Positions 33,555 to 43,392 are shown, counted from the first letter of the stretch. The stretch is 64,000 bases of DNA from Haliclystus octoradiatus (GCA_916610825.1 OU744447.1:12817751-12881750); one strand, 5' to 3'. Notes: generated from the letters alone by a model not told the origin. A program made the numbers and translations.

Positions 33555-35713
33555 TTATGCTAATTGTATTATATTTATGACGAGAATGCTAGTGATAGAT
33601 TGTGTTCTTCCACTGAGGTAATTGTTGATTAAGTTACAACTTGACGGATTTACACCGTAAGCTCTCAATTTTTCCATCAGAAGTTTATGGTGTACCATAT
33701 CAAATGCCTTGGAGAGATCGAGGGAGACGATTGCAGTAGTTTGTTTTTTGTTGATGGCTGTTCTACAATCTTGTGTGAGTATCATGAGGGCCATTTCAGC
33801 ACTGTGACCATGTAAAAAGCCAAACATTTCAGGTGGGAAAATGGGTTTGAAGTGATGTTGGAGTTGATTTGCTAAGATTTTCTCGAATGCTTTGGAGATA
33901 TGAGTGAGGATGGTAATTGGTCGATAATTTTCTTTATTTGATGGATCGTTTTTTTTGTATATTGGTGAGACTATGCCATGTTTCCAGGCTTTTGGTATTT
34001 CATTTATTGTTATTAAGTGATTGAATAGATCGGTAATAGGAGAGGTGAGGCTAGGTAGGATAGTTTTGAGAAAGCTTACGGATATGTTATCGGCCCCAGT
34101 TGCCTTATTAGTTCTGAATCTTTTGATGATGTTATATACTTCATTGTCTGATGTGTATTGAAAACAGAAGGAAGTGCAGGAGCGATTCATGATTTGATGT
34201 ATGCTTGGGTGATTTTTGAGATAGTCGGCAGTCCAGTTTGGAGTAGGTGGTATACATTTTTCAAAATATCTTCCTATTATTTGTGCTTTTTCTTTAGCGG
34301 AGGTTATTAAGCAATTGTTTTCTAATAAATTAGCTACATTAGCAGATTTGTTTTTCCCAATACCAGTGATCTTTTGTAGGTTACGGTGAAATTTTGAGGG
34401 TTCAGTCTTTGAAGATTTTTCGAGATATTGTTGGAGGCTGTGTCGTTTAAGTTTTGTGACTAGATTCCATTGAGTGTGGAAGCGGCAGATATTTTCTTCA
34501 TTTCGTGGTAACTTCGATAAGTGATCTCTGAATCTGATAGCTTCGTCGATGTTAGCTGTAATCCATGGTGGTCGTTGTGCCTTGATAAGTTTAGATGTCA
34601 ATGGTGAATGTTTCTCTATGACTGAGTTAACTTCAAAGAACCATCTGTTCCATACATCTTCGGCTGACAGTAGCTCACCGTTATCATTAGTGTACATACG
34701 TTCCCATTGTATCCTACAGAGATCATTATTGAGTGAAGTAAAGTTTGTATTTTTCGTTTTTCTGTAAGTTATTAATCTTGGCTGTGTGCGTAGGCATTTA
34801 GTTTTGTATGTTGTCATGCAGATACTGTGGTCGGAAGCTCCAGCTGCGATGATGTTACTAGCAACGAAGTGTCTTGGATGAGATACGAGTATGATATCAA
34901 GTGATGTCCCTGATGATGGTCTGGTTGATCCATTGATCAGATTGATGAGAGCGTAGTTATCAATAAATTCCTGAAGGGATTGTCCAGGAGTGTTATTCAC
35001 TTTTTTGCTAATATCGCAATCAAATCACCTAGCAATACTACCTCAGATCTTGATCTAAGTAATGTTTCCATAATACTATTCAGACAGTCAAAATACTTTT
35101 TCAGTGCAAAATTTGGTGGCCGGTATGTTAATATTATTGACACCTTTTTTAAGCCAAATTTAATATCGAATGTCATCATCTCAATTTCGTTATTTTCCCA
35201 TTTAGGTTTTCTTCTGCAAGCGATGTTGTCGTTGATGTAGAATACAAGCCCACCTCCAGCAGTGCTGTTGGGACGGTCTTTCCTATGTAGAGTGTCTATT
35301 TGCGTATTGCTGATATTAGTGTTTAATTTGGTTTCACATAGGGCAATGATATTCGGTGATAATTTATTAGTGAGGTGGTCGATTTCGTGCTGCTTCTCCC
35401 TTAGACTGTTGCAGTTCCAGCTGACGATGTTAATATTATGAATTGGTCCAGGGTTGGGATGTATATCACCACAGCAGAGCATTATTAGATAGATAAGTGT
35501 TATAAAGTATTGGTTGATCTGTGAAAAACATTTGAGTACAGTAGTGAATGATGTAGTTGTTGTGACATACAAATTGTTTATGGTGGATAATACTATATGC
35601 TTCAATTTTTTATAAAGTTTTGTTTTGGTGTTAGTCGAAGTTACTTGATATTTACTGATGGATGAGTTAAATAAACCAGTTGATATTCGGAATTGTTGAT
35701 TATTGATGGGCAT
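33555..35713 (-). pseudogene. LINE-3 ORF2: 2A-like motif, endonuclease, partial reverse transcriptase
   Basis: ATG at 35713 overlaps the ORF1 stop (AATGCCCATCAATAA). Residues 1-80 are a polar-to-hydrophobic leader, followed by GDIHPNPGP (82-90). The endonuclease follows: VSWNCNSLREKQ, ALCETKLN, GGGLVFYIND, and a GD-x-N site damaged by a frameshift near 35020. The frame resumes with NNTPGQSLQEF (near 34995), IILVSHPRH, ASDHSICM, then the reverse transcriptase with YRPITILTHISKAFEKI, GFLHGHSAEMAL and SLDLSKAFDMVHHKLL, and terminates in unrelated sequence at 33555. The palm FADD box is absent. Confidence 0.8.
35444..35470 (-). other. 2A-like peptide motif at ORF2 N-terminus of LINE-3
   Basis: Encodes GDIHPNPGP (residues 82-90), preceded by a hydrophobic stretch ITLIYLIMLCC. 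Known: 2A ribosome-skipping peptides end D(V/I)ExNPG-P, and 2A-like motifs occur at the ORF2 N-terminus of several animal LINEs. The usual Glu is His here, which may weaken or abolish skipping. Confidence 0.6.
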
Positions 35714-36736
35714 TGCGGTATTTTGTTTGGGTCATATGCTGAAGTTGTTTTTCGATGATTCCATAAGTGGCGTTTGTGAAAGTTGTATTTCCGATGTTGC
35801 GTTTTATGTGAAAGAGTAGTAATGGGCAACTGCCATCGAAGGTGTGATGTGATGTTGCTTTGCATTGGAATGCCTTCGATTTGCAGCATGCGGCACATTT
35901 TCTTTCTTTCCTGCTGCATTTCTTTTCCCCGTCCAGTGGATGTTGATCACCACAATCAAAGCAAATTGACTCTTCGTCAATCATTTCACAATTTTTTGTA
36001 CCATGACCAAGACGGCCACAATGAAAACACCGAATCGGCTTCAGATCTGGATAGGCGCAGACATTTAGTATTGAATCAAGTCTTAGCCACATGTTGTTTT
36101 CGGCAAGCTTAGAGAATGCTTTGGATGCTAGTCGTAAGGATACTCTTTGATCAAGAGCATTCTCTTTTGTTGGAAACAGATATAAATTAATAATGTCATT
36201 TTGACTCTCAAAAATGTCTGGATTGTCAGCAAGCAGTGCATGGATAGCTTTTGATGTCATCCATTTCGGAACATTTGGAATAATTGCGACTGGATCTCTT
36301 TTTTTTATTTCTTTGTAGGTAATTTTACCTTTACTTAAGGATGATTTTATGCTGTCTAGCGTTTCATTCGGCACTTCGATCGAGGTTGTTTTCCCTTTTA
36401 TTGTAATTATTGATCCTTTAACATTAATTTTACTTTTCTTTAGTTTTTCTATTATTATTCAGAAGGTTCATCTGAAAGAAGCTTTGTGCAGTTTTTTGTT
36501 GTTCCATTAATTGTTCTATTGACAATTAATGCATTGTTAGGGGCTGTAGCCACTACTTGTGACCAAAAATTTGGTTGACATGGCAACTTTTCCCGCTCGA
36601 TAAATTTAGAAATAATTTCTTTTAATTCAGATATTTCTTCCCTCATTTTATTGATCGATTCCTTCAGTTTATCATTGCATTTACATTCTAAGCCTTCATT
36701 GTCACTAGTACTCTGTTTGGCCCGTTTCTTTCCCAT
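35700..36736 (-). pseudogene. LINE-3 ORF1: coiled coil and cysteine/histidine knuckles (frameshifted)
   Basis: ATG at 36736 begins a frame with a Lys/Glu-rich helix (LKESINKMREEISELKEIIS) that hits three tandem stops near 36455. A second frame, open from there to 35700, encodes a conserved middle part (PNVPKWMTSKAIHALLADNP) and three Cys/His clusters: CFHCGRLGHGTKNC, CFDCGDQHPLDGEKKC and CAACCKSKAFQC. The frame relation implies an indel near 36450. Known: this is the domain layout of gag-like ORF1 proteins of Jockey-, I- and R1-type LINEs. Its stop overlaps the ORF2 ATG by 14 nt, which may couple translation. Confidence 0.75.
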
Positions 36737-36989
36737 CTCTATAGCAAATTCAAAATATCTGTGCTTACCTATCGATTGTTTACATCGTTGATCGTTGATC
36801 GTTGATGAGGATATTGAAGCAAAGGATAAGTTGAAAAGTTTACATTAATTCTTTAACACCATTTGTTCAAGATGTGATATATTTTGATATTATTACCAAA
36901 TCAGTCATTGAGCAATAATAAATTATATCTTAAATATGGTTATATGGCTATATATCGCAGGGCTGTTTTTCACATTCATTTGCAATCGC

Positions 36990-37260
36990 GTGATCCGAAA
37001 CAGAATACGATAATTTCATGGTGATGGTATATGCGATATAAACACACAATAATTGGTGCAACAGTTTCGATTTCATCTAAAATCATCTTCAGGCAATGTA
37101 AAAAGAGAGAATAATAAAGTTACACGAATACTTATATAAAAATCTAATTAATTTGTCTATTGAGTTTATCGGAACGGTATCATACTTTTTAACAATGGCA
37201 CGATATATAATATAAAATGCACGAAATATACGATACAAACACAATGAAATAAAACAGAAC
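36990..37260 (-). repeat. Dispersed repeat, Penelope-like, copy B
   Basis: On the minus strand 37092-37065 reads CTGAAGAT, GATTT, loop, AAATC, GAAA: the same layout as the copies at 26.3 and 30.2 kb. The family block ATAATTGGTGC and the trailing ACGATACAAACACAA are present. Interior sequence absent from copy A lies at about 37100-37200. Confidence 0.45.
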
Positions 37261-37585
37261 AGCAAAAAACAGTATACATATATAAGAGAATATTGCAGCT
37301 TTAACAGCAACACTGAAGACTTTTCGCTGTAGCAAAGCGATAGTTCAAAAAGTGCAGTTGCTCTGACGTGTTGGAAATATAACTTGTGCTTTGAGCTGCA
37401 ATTCATCAATTTTGTTTTCTTATTACAATAATTATTATAAACTATAAGAAAGACATGCTCTTCTGTGAATTAGTTTGCTGACACATACAAATCTGTACTA
37501 GCTTGTAAAGGGCTATCTTTATTAATCAAATCTTTTAAATATCCAATGTATAGCTTTACGAACGTAAAAGAAAGAAACACACACG

Positions 37586-37864
37586 CCCGGGGGGTAACTC
37601 CAAGTGCCGCATTGACGGGGGTGTGCCACTTTGGAAAAATGTGCAGTACCCGATTAGTCCCATAAAAACCTTCAAAAGCTACCCAAATTGTTATAAAAAA
37701 ACATGAAAATGCTACCCAAAAAGTGAAGGGAGGGTACTTCCATATAGGCTTTATGCGAGGATGTTCCATTTTTATACCCAAAAGGTATATTTCTAAGCTA
37801 AAATATGGACCCCAAAAAAGTGGCACGTCCCCGTATAGCAGAAGTATTGGAGTTACCCCCCGGG
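37586..37864. mobile_element. MITE with CCCGGGGGGTAACTCCAA ends and 8-bp target duplication
   Basis: The 18-bp terminal inverted repeats CCCGGGGGGTAACTCCAA are perfect at both ends. CACACACG flanks both sides (37578-37585 and 37865-37872). The length is 279 bp, non-coding. The 8-bp duplication fits hAT-like or related cut-and-paste elements, but the GC-rich end is not a typical hAT end. Confidence 0.8.
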
Positions 37865-38012
37865 CACACACGAATCGGGTCTATGCCATCCTTATTAATT
37901 GGTGGTCGAAAACAATGTAATGCTGATCACTGTATTCTATCTATGGCCTGAAGTAAGCTGGGGCTCATTAATGGAATTATAGTACAGTATCAGTTATGTG
38001 TTTAATGGTCAC

Positions 38013-38183
38013 CTGAATCCAACCCTTCACTGCATGCACTGATGACTCTCTTATGCTCCCCATCACAATGATCCCCACCGCCACTTGGATGTGGATTGTC
38101 ACAAGATCTAGTTTCTTCCATTTCCGCCCCATTACAAAACGGTATGCATGTTGTGTTTGCCCAGTTGGACCAGCCACCATGAA
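38013..38183 (-). CDS. Thrombospondin type 1 repeat exon 3
   Basis: A 171-bp phase 1-1 exon between an acceptor (ttttcacag) and a donor (CAG|gtgacc). It encodes HGGWSNWANTTCIPFCNGAE, then MEETRSCDNPHPSGGGDHCD and a final ISACSEG. Known: TSR signature W..W, six Cys and the RxCxxPxPxxGG segment. The first Trp pair has WSNW instead of the WSxWSxW set, with Ala between. It lies 1.7 kb downstream of the twin TSR exons and has the same length and phase, so it joins them in frame. Confidence 0.85.
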
Positions 38184-39901
38184 CTGTGAAAAATCAAAGA
38201 ACAAGTGTTTAAAAGAAATAATTTAGAAAACCAGCATTTGAAAATTCTATAACAGGAATTTTTTTACTGCATTAACTGATTAACAAATAGAAAACGGTGC
38301 TCAGTGCCGTTTACTCTGATTTTAACATGATGGGTGCGTAATGATATACGAGCGCGGATTTTCGATAGAATCACCCACCATTTTTTGAAAAAAGGTAAGG
38401 GAAGTTTTGAAAATGGAAGAAATTGATTCAAAATAAATACAAAGAGCATTTGTTAAACTTGAAAACAGTATTTGAATGGAAGATTTTATGGGAAAACAGA
38501 GTAATATCTGAATATTCGTATACAGGATCCTTTTGCGTTTATTTTTTGAACAGCGAAATGCTGACATTAATCGTAAATTACTCATTAATGCCGCTTTGTG
38601 TTTATCAACAAAACATAAACTTCTGTAGAACTACAAACAAAAGCATTGAATTTGGAAGGTTATTTAAGCGTTTTATCATAAAAGACCTTGCTTCTTATCA
38701 ACACCATTTTGTTTATGTTGCTATCCTGTTGCACTTTGCTGCTTCAAGCCGAATGCCTTAATTTCACGATTTAACTTATAGCCTGGCACAAACATTGACA
38801 GCAATCAATCAGCGATCAATATCACATTTGATGATTTTATGACGTTTAATATTTAATTTGGCCAGATATTGTAATTTAATTGAGCGGCCTCGTATCGAAT
38901 ATTACTTGACGTCATAATGATAATGAAACATTGAGTAAGTAGAGTCAATTTCTTCCATAAATATTTGATTTTTTCTCTGTTGTTAGGTCGATTGCGACAC
39001 AGATCCAGCTATAGCAATTTAATACTTTTTGAACTATAATATTACGATTAGTAGCCAGATATATATTTCAGGATCAATATAGATATCACTAACCATCGGA
39101 GTCTCATCAACTTTATACCAGAAGCCAATCCACTTCAGGAAATTATTATGTAGCAAAAACATGTCAACCGAGACATCCATTTTCATATATCAAAATATCA
39201 AATACTTCTTTGAGATAAATACTAATGTAATCCGTTTTAGGTTTTAAATAAGTTTAGCAAGCTTCATTGTTTCCAGCTAAGTCACAGGCAAATTATCAAC
39301 AAATTTCAGGAAATCGATATAGCAATAATGTGTCAGTCAAAAATGTATAAAAATTGCAATTTTGTAGTTAAACATGCTAATAATTGGTACTATAGAAAAA
39401 ATATTATTATCATTTATATTTTCTATTTGTAATGAGTACGTATTGAATGCATTTTTATTACCCATACTGATATAACTACGTCTAATACGGCATCGTTAAC
39501 AGAGATTTTGTGTATGACCGTCGTGTTGATAGAAGAACGACGATACAATCTGCAAAGGATTCCAACAAAAACTTCACAATAGAGCTGCGCAGTACGTCGT
39601 CCCACTGTCTTCGTGCGTCGTCGCTGGGAAATCTGAAACTCGCCAATATTGCAATGTACGCACATTCACTTAACAAATTCGACTATCAGGTTGTATACGC
39701 AGGATATACGTGTTATGCCTCAAAAACGATTGAGTTTTAAAAAGCATTCAAACATCCCAGTTCAAATTGTATTTATCTGCTAACCCATTTCATATAACTC
39801 TATAGTATTATTGTAAAATTTTCATCACATAATCTATTCAGGAAGATATAGTAGGAATAAAAGAATACAGTTTAAAGTTGGATATTAACATCCACAAATA
39901 C
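38184..39901. other. Intron between TSR exons; two unconfirmed coding-like patches
   Basis: No domain-bearing exon is seen. A minus-strand stretch near 39180-39085 reads MFLLHNNFLKWIGFWYKVDE before a possible donor (ATG|gttagt). A block at 39482-39740 is open in several frames and less AT-rich. Neither has a matched acceptor or known domain. Confidence 0.35.
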
Positions 39902-40072
39902 CTGGGCATGGGTTTTCACTACAAGATACTGTTTTCGATGCATCACCAGTGCATACCAACCCATCATTGGCTGGAATGGGGCTATCACATGCTCGAATTT
40001 CTGTAATTTCTCCTCCACCACATGTCACTGTGCAAGTTCCTTGACTTGACCAAACAGACCATCCTCCGTTGA
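39902..40072 (-). CDS. Thrombospondin type 1 repeat exon 2 (twin)
   Basis: A 171-bp phase 1-1 exon (acceptor gaattaag; donor CCCAG|gtattt) encoding VNGGWSVWSSQGTCTVTCGG, then EITEIRACDSPIPANDGLVC and TGDASKTVSCSENPCPG. It has W..W, the CxVTCGGG turn, RxC and the closing Cys pair, a canonical TSR. It differs from exon 40158-40328 by only two residues (ANDG/ANGG and CSEN/CNEN). The CTVTCG stretch has Thr for possible O-fucosylation. Confidence 0.92.
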
Positions 40073-40157
40073 CTTAATTCGAATGAAAGAAATAGAAAAT
40101 GTGAATTAGAGGTAACTTGTAAATGCGATATTGATAAAATATCAACCATGCACACAC

Positions 40158-40328
40158 CTGGACAAGGGTTTTCATTACAAGATACTGTTTTCGATGCATC
40201 ACCAGTGCATACCAACCCACCATTGGCTGGAATGGGGCTATCACATGCTCGAATTTCTGTAATTTCTCCTCCACCACATGTCACTGTGCAAGTTCCTTGA
40301 CTTGACCAAACAGACCATCCTCCGTTGA
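40158..40328 (-). CDS. Thrombospondin type 1 repeat exon 1 (twin)
   Basis: A 171-bp phase 1-1 exon, acceptor gaattaag, donor TCCAG|gtgtgt. It encodes the same TSR as the exon at 39902-40072 apart from two residues. Its first codon is completed by the last base of the 19-bp microexon (G|TC, Val), so PAN exon, microexon and TSR read through in frame. Confidence 0.92.
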
Positions 40329-40413
40329 CTTAATTCGAATGAAAGAAATAGAAAATGTGAGTTAGAGATAACTCAAGTCAATATTTATACTTTGTTTTGA
40401 TCTTATATTATAG

Positions 40414-41070
40414 AAGATGCAATCATCGAAGCCCGGATCATTTTTTAAACGGTGCAACAAAGTCTCAGATCGTTGTAAGTAACATTGAGTTGGATGTTTG
40501 CCGATGTCCTTACATGATTACCGATGTACACATTGACATGGCGAGAGTCGCAATGCTATCATAAAGTTCTGCAGCTGGTAACGTCAGTGCTGAATAACAA
40601 ATCATCTAAAAACAACTATTGCATCCAGTTCAAGTAATTTTTGAAATTATCAACATAAATCAAGAGCTATTATATTTTTCAAGATCATTTTGGATCTGAA
40701 TATGAGTTTCAGAATCTCTTCGAATCCACCTAATCAAAATACGTAATCATCCATACGATTAATTTGAAAATCGGCAAAACATTAACATCTGTGACTGGTG
40801 TCTGTGGAAGTCCCCGTAAAAATTGAAAATTTACTTGAAAATAGTATTATTTAGTTGTATCCACAGCAATAATAGCAATGAAGGTAATGTGATCTCACAT
40901 GTCGACAATTTAGCAATCTCTATAGAGTAAACTACTAACACAAAAGAGAGATGTCGTCATAAAAAGCGACGACGGTTTTGCGTTGTCATGACAAATTGTT
41001 GTTCAAATGTGCCAAATGGCACAAATTTTTGTATTCCAGATTTATATAATCAATAATAATATGAACTTAC
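40414..41070. other. Intron, nothing recognised
   Basis: AT-rich DNA between the microexon and the first TSR exon. No repeat or coding signal noticed. Confidence 0.45.
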
Positions 41071-41089
41071 CCTCCAATTTAATGAGTTT
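41071..41089 (-). CDS. 19-bp microexon linking PAN and TSR parts
   Basis: The acceptor tttctttag precedes AAACTCATTAAATTGGAGG and the donor gtaagt follows. Exon 1 ends in phase 0, so this adds six codons (KLIKLE) plus one base and leaves phase 1, which the TSR exons need. That fit supports it, but an exon this small needs transcript evidence. Confidence 0.62.
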
Positions 41090-41187
41090 CTAAAGAAAAA
41101 AAATACACGTTTTTGGTAAATTATATATGCCAATGCTGTTGCATTATATTGTATAAACCCATGAGACTTAAAACAGAGTAATCTTAC

Positions 41188-41511
41188 CTTTGCATGGGTT
41201 ATTCCTTCATACTTTCTCATTACAAGGTTCGATGATGAATAGAATAGACAGTTCCTACCTCCGCCATTATGAATATAATCAACGCCAAAACATAATGTTC
41301 TAATTTGGCAATAAAGAATACATTTTCCCAATGAACTCATCGTGCTACTGCCAGCCATTGAATTGTTTTCGTTGACTGAAAAGCCTTCGCTAATTTCAAA
41401 AATAGCAGAAACATTGTCATTGCTCATAAAATTGCAAAGAACAACTGATACGAAAACATAGAATATCAGACAAATGGAAATAATATTTCCCAGCCACTCT
41501 TTCTTCATCAT
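41188..41511 (-). CDS. First coding exon: signal peptide and PAN/apple-like domain
   Basis: ATG at 41511 (MMKKEWLG; an in-frame GTG at 41529 is not a credible start). Residues 8-25 are hydrophobic (NIISICLIFYVFVSVVLC) and followed by a plausible cleavage region, so the protein should enter the secretory pathway; a signal anchor is the alternative. Residues 35-108 have four Cys (64, 68, 74, 88) in SLGKCILYCQIRTLCFGVDY and GGGRNCLFYSS, the pattern of a PAN/apple domain, truncated compared with a full six-Cys apple. The exon ends HAK|gtaaga, phase 0. It is the 5' end of the candidate PAN-TSR-FReD gene. Confidence 0.72.
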
Positions 41512-42004
41512 TCTACGTCTGTAGTTCACAACTCTAATATAGATTATATTTCAATTTTTAGAAATTTAATTGATGATAAATGCACCCATATTATTAAAAT
41601 TCACCTGCGTACAAATTTTTATAAATCATTTGTCATATGAAAATGACTAATAATTTTTAATTGATGATAATGATGATTCCTTTATTATACCAACGACTGC
41701 ATTAATTCAATTGAATATGAATCATGAATTAAAAATTCAGATTACACTACTATCACATCAGTTCGTTGAGGCAAAAACAACAACATAGTTTCGAGTTAGA
41801 ACATTTTCGACAGCTGTAAAGCTTTGAACCGATGATCATAAAGCAAAATTGCAGGTTTTTTTTCATGCAGCATCATTTGCAAAACGAATTTGGAATGAAG
41901 ACGACCCCTTGGACAATTTCATAATATTTTACCATATCTCGCATGGTTTGATGCGTTTCCTTTGTTATGGAAAACAATAGAATTCTACACAACACAAGTC
42001 TCAC
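41512..42004. promoter_or_regulatory. Upstream region of the PAN-TSR gene
   Basis: This holds the 5' UTR and presumably the promoter of the minus-strand gene. AT-rich; no clear core promoter motif was identified by eye. Confidence 0.3.
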
Positions 42005-42660
42005 TTAAGCCCCGGCCAAATGAAGCCAACATTTTGCCAGATTTTTCACAACATTGAGAGAAATTTTATCAAATGCTGGCAAATTGTTGGCTTCATTTGG
42101 CCACCCCAGCCAACAAATTTCAACAAATTTCGGTGTTGGATTTTGTTGGCTGGCACTTTGAAGATGATCAAAAAATTGGCCAACATTCTATTGTCTCTTC
42201 GATGTTGAGAAAATGCTGGCTTCATTTGGCCACCTCAGCCAGCATTTTCACAACATTTGACATATCGAATTTCAAAGAATGAAAAAAACCTCTCAAATAT
42301 TGTTCAATGATTACGTAATGATTTTAGTTGGTCACGTAATGACAACAGTTTGGCGCGAAGGTCTTGCCATGAAAATTTTGATTTGTCATTTCATAGATTC
42401 GAAAAATACATATAATATGGTTTGTCATTTTCTGTAGCGGCTTTTTCCCTATATTCGAAATTCTCAAGTGATTTTAAAAGATATTATTGAATGAGAGTAA
42501 TTTGAATAAATATAAATCTTAATCGAATGACGCCGAAGATGATTTCCCCTTTTAGAAATTTCTTCCCAGCTCCGGATGTTGTGAAAATGTTTGCTTCATT
42601 TGGCCGCCCTAGCCAGCATTTTGCCAGCACTTTCACAATATCGCGATCGCCCGAATTTGT
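42005..42660. repeat. Cluster of TTCATTTGGCC repeats
   Basis: GGCTTCATTTGGCCACCCCA near 42092, GGCTTCATTTGGCCACCTCA near 42219, and TGCTTCATTTGGCCGCCCTA near 42592 are near-copies; an inverted variant (GGCCAAATGAAGCC) is at about 42015. Each is followed by CAGCCA/AGCCAGCATTTT-like sequence. It could be a degenerate foldback element. Confidence 0.6.
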
Positions 42661-42670
42661 CTTCAAGCCG

Positions 42671-43069
42671 ATAGCAACAGAGATTATATGAGGTTATTAA
42701 CTGTTTCAGTAGTCAATGATTGACAGATAAATCTCGAAAAAGTTATTATAACATGGATTTTAATATATTTAGAACGCAATTGCCAGTCAAATCTTTCCGT
42801 CATAACGATTTGAAAACACAGATTCAGAAGTTTTTCCTAAAAGACATTCGATCTGCTCCAACAAGTATAAAATGTGGCTAAAATGATCATAATGATTTAT
42901 TATTATAAAAAGGAAATGAAAATTCTTTAATCTAAAAAATCATAATGTGTAACGTTATTTTAATTTTATCTTTGAGCATGTGCGTTTGAGGTAGATGTTC
43001 ACGATTTTCGCAGCCATTTCAAAAGCAAATAAACCAAACAGCATATTATTGGATCGATAATTGCAAATA
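42671..43069. other. No gene recognised
   Basis: AT-rich flank of Gypsy-3, ending at the duplication GTAGT (43070-43074). Confidence 0.45.
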
Positions 43070-43074
43070 GTAGT

Positions 43075-43300
43075 TGTGGTGTCGTCACCACATGATAAAA
43101 CATAATAATAATCTATTTATAATCTATTAAAATAATTATCCTTAATTGCCTACGCAGTAATCACATCTTAATAATAATAGCTATTACGAAATAATAATCA
43201 TGTCAGTTTTAGCCTATGTATTGTTGAGGTTTGCAAATTATATTTTAGTCTTGATTTGAGCATAATCAACGCCTGATCTATGTGTCAATGCGACGTGACA
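43075..43300 (+). repeat. Gypsy-3 5' LTR (226 bp)
   Basis: Matches 59898-60092 but has about 31 bp (TTTTAGCCTATGTATTGTTG and neighbours) missing from the 3' copy. Confidence 0.88.
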
Positions 43301-43303
43301 AAT

Positions 43304-43316
43304 TGGCGTCCCCGAG
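43304..43316 (+). other. Gypsy-3 primer-binding site candidate
   Basis: TGGCGTCCCCGAG lies three bases after the 5' LTR. The corresponding place in Gypsy-2 (minus strand, just inside 53322) has AATTAGCGTCCCAGAG, a degenerate match, so the two families probably share a primer tRNA, not identified here. Confidence 0.6.
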
Positions 43317-43392
43317 TAATTAAATAATCACCGTTTCCAAATATATTATATATGCTTATTGTAATATCAACATATCAACAGTACAATCCGTT

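Larger units (their letters stand above)
33555..36830 (-). mobile_element. LINE-3: non-LTR retrotransposon, 3' truncated
   Basis: ORF1 (36736-35700) has a gag-like zinc-knuckle protein. ORF2 (35713-33555) has a 2A-like motif, an endonuclease and the first half of a reverse transcriptase, ending abruptly after NNYLSGRTQS, before the catalytic palm box. The 5' end lies near 36.8 kb, where GTTGATC is tandemly repeated. LINEs usually lose the 5' end; here the 3' half is missing. It differs in sequence from LINE-1 and LINE-2, and only it has ORF1 zinc knuckles. Confidence 0.78.
39902..40413 (-). repeat. Tandem duplication of a 256-bp TSR exon plus flanking intron
   Basis: Exons at 39902-40072 and 40158-40328 are offset by exactly 256 bp, and the flanking intron block (TTAATTCGAATGAAAGAAAT and following) is repeated too. 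Only a few substitutions separate the units. Confidence 0.9.

Noticed and set aside
38423..38761. Plus-strand gene of 112 residues
   Set aside because: Low-complexity AT-rich translation, no domain, no splice context, inside the intron of the minus-strand gene.
39423..39740. Overlapping open frames on both strands as an extra exon
   Set aside because: Three frames are open, a sign of locally lower stop density, and none gives a recognisable domain or paired splice sites.
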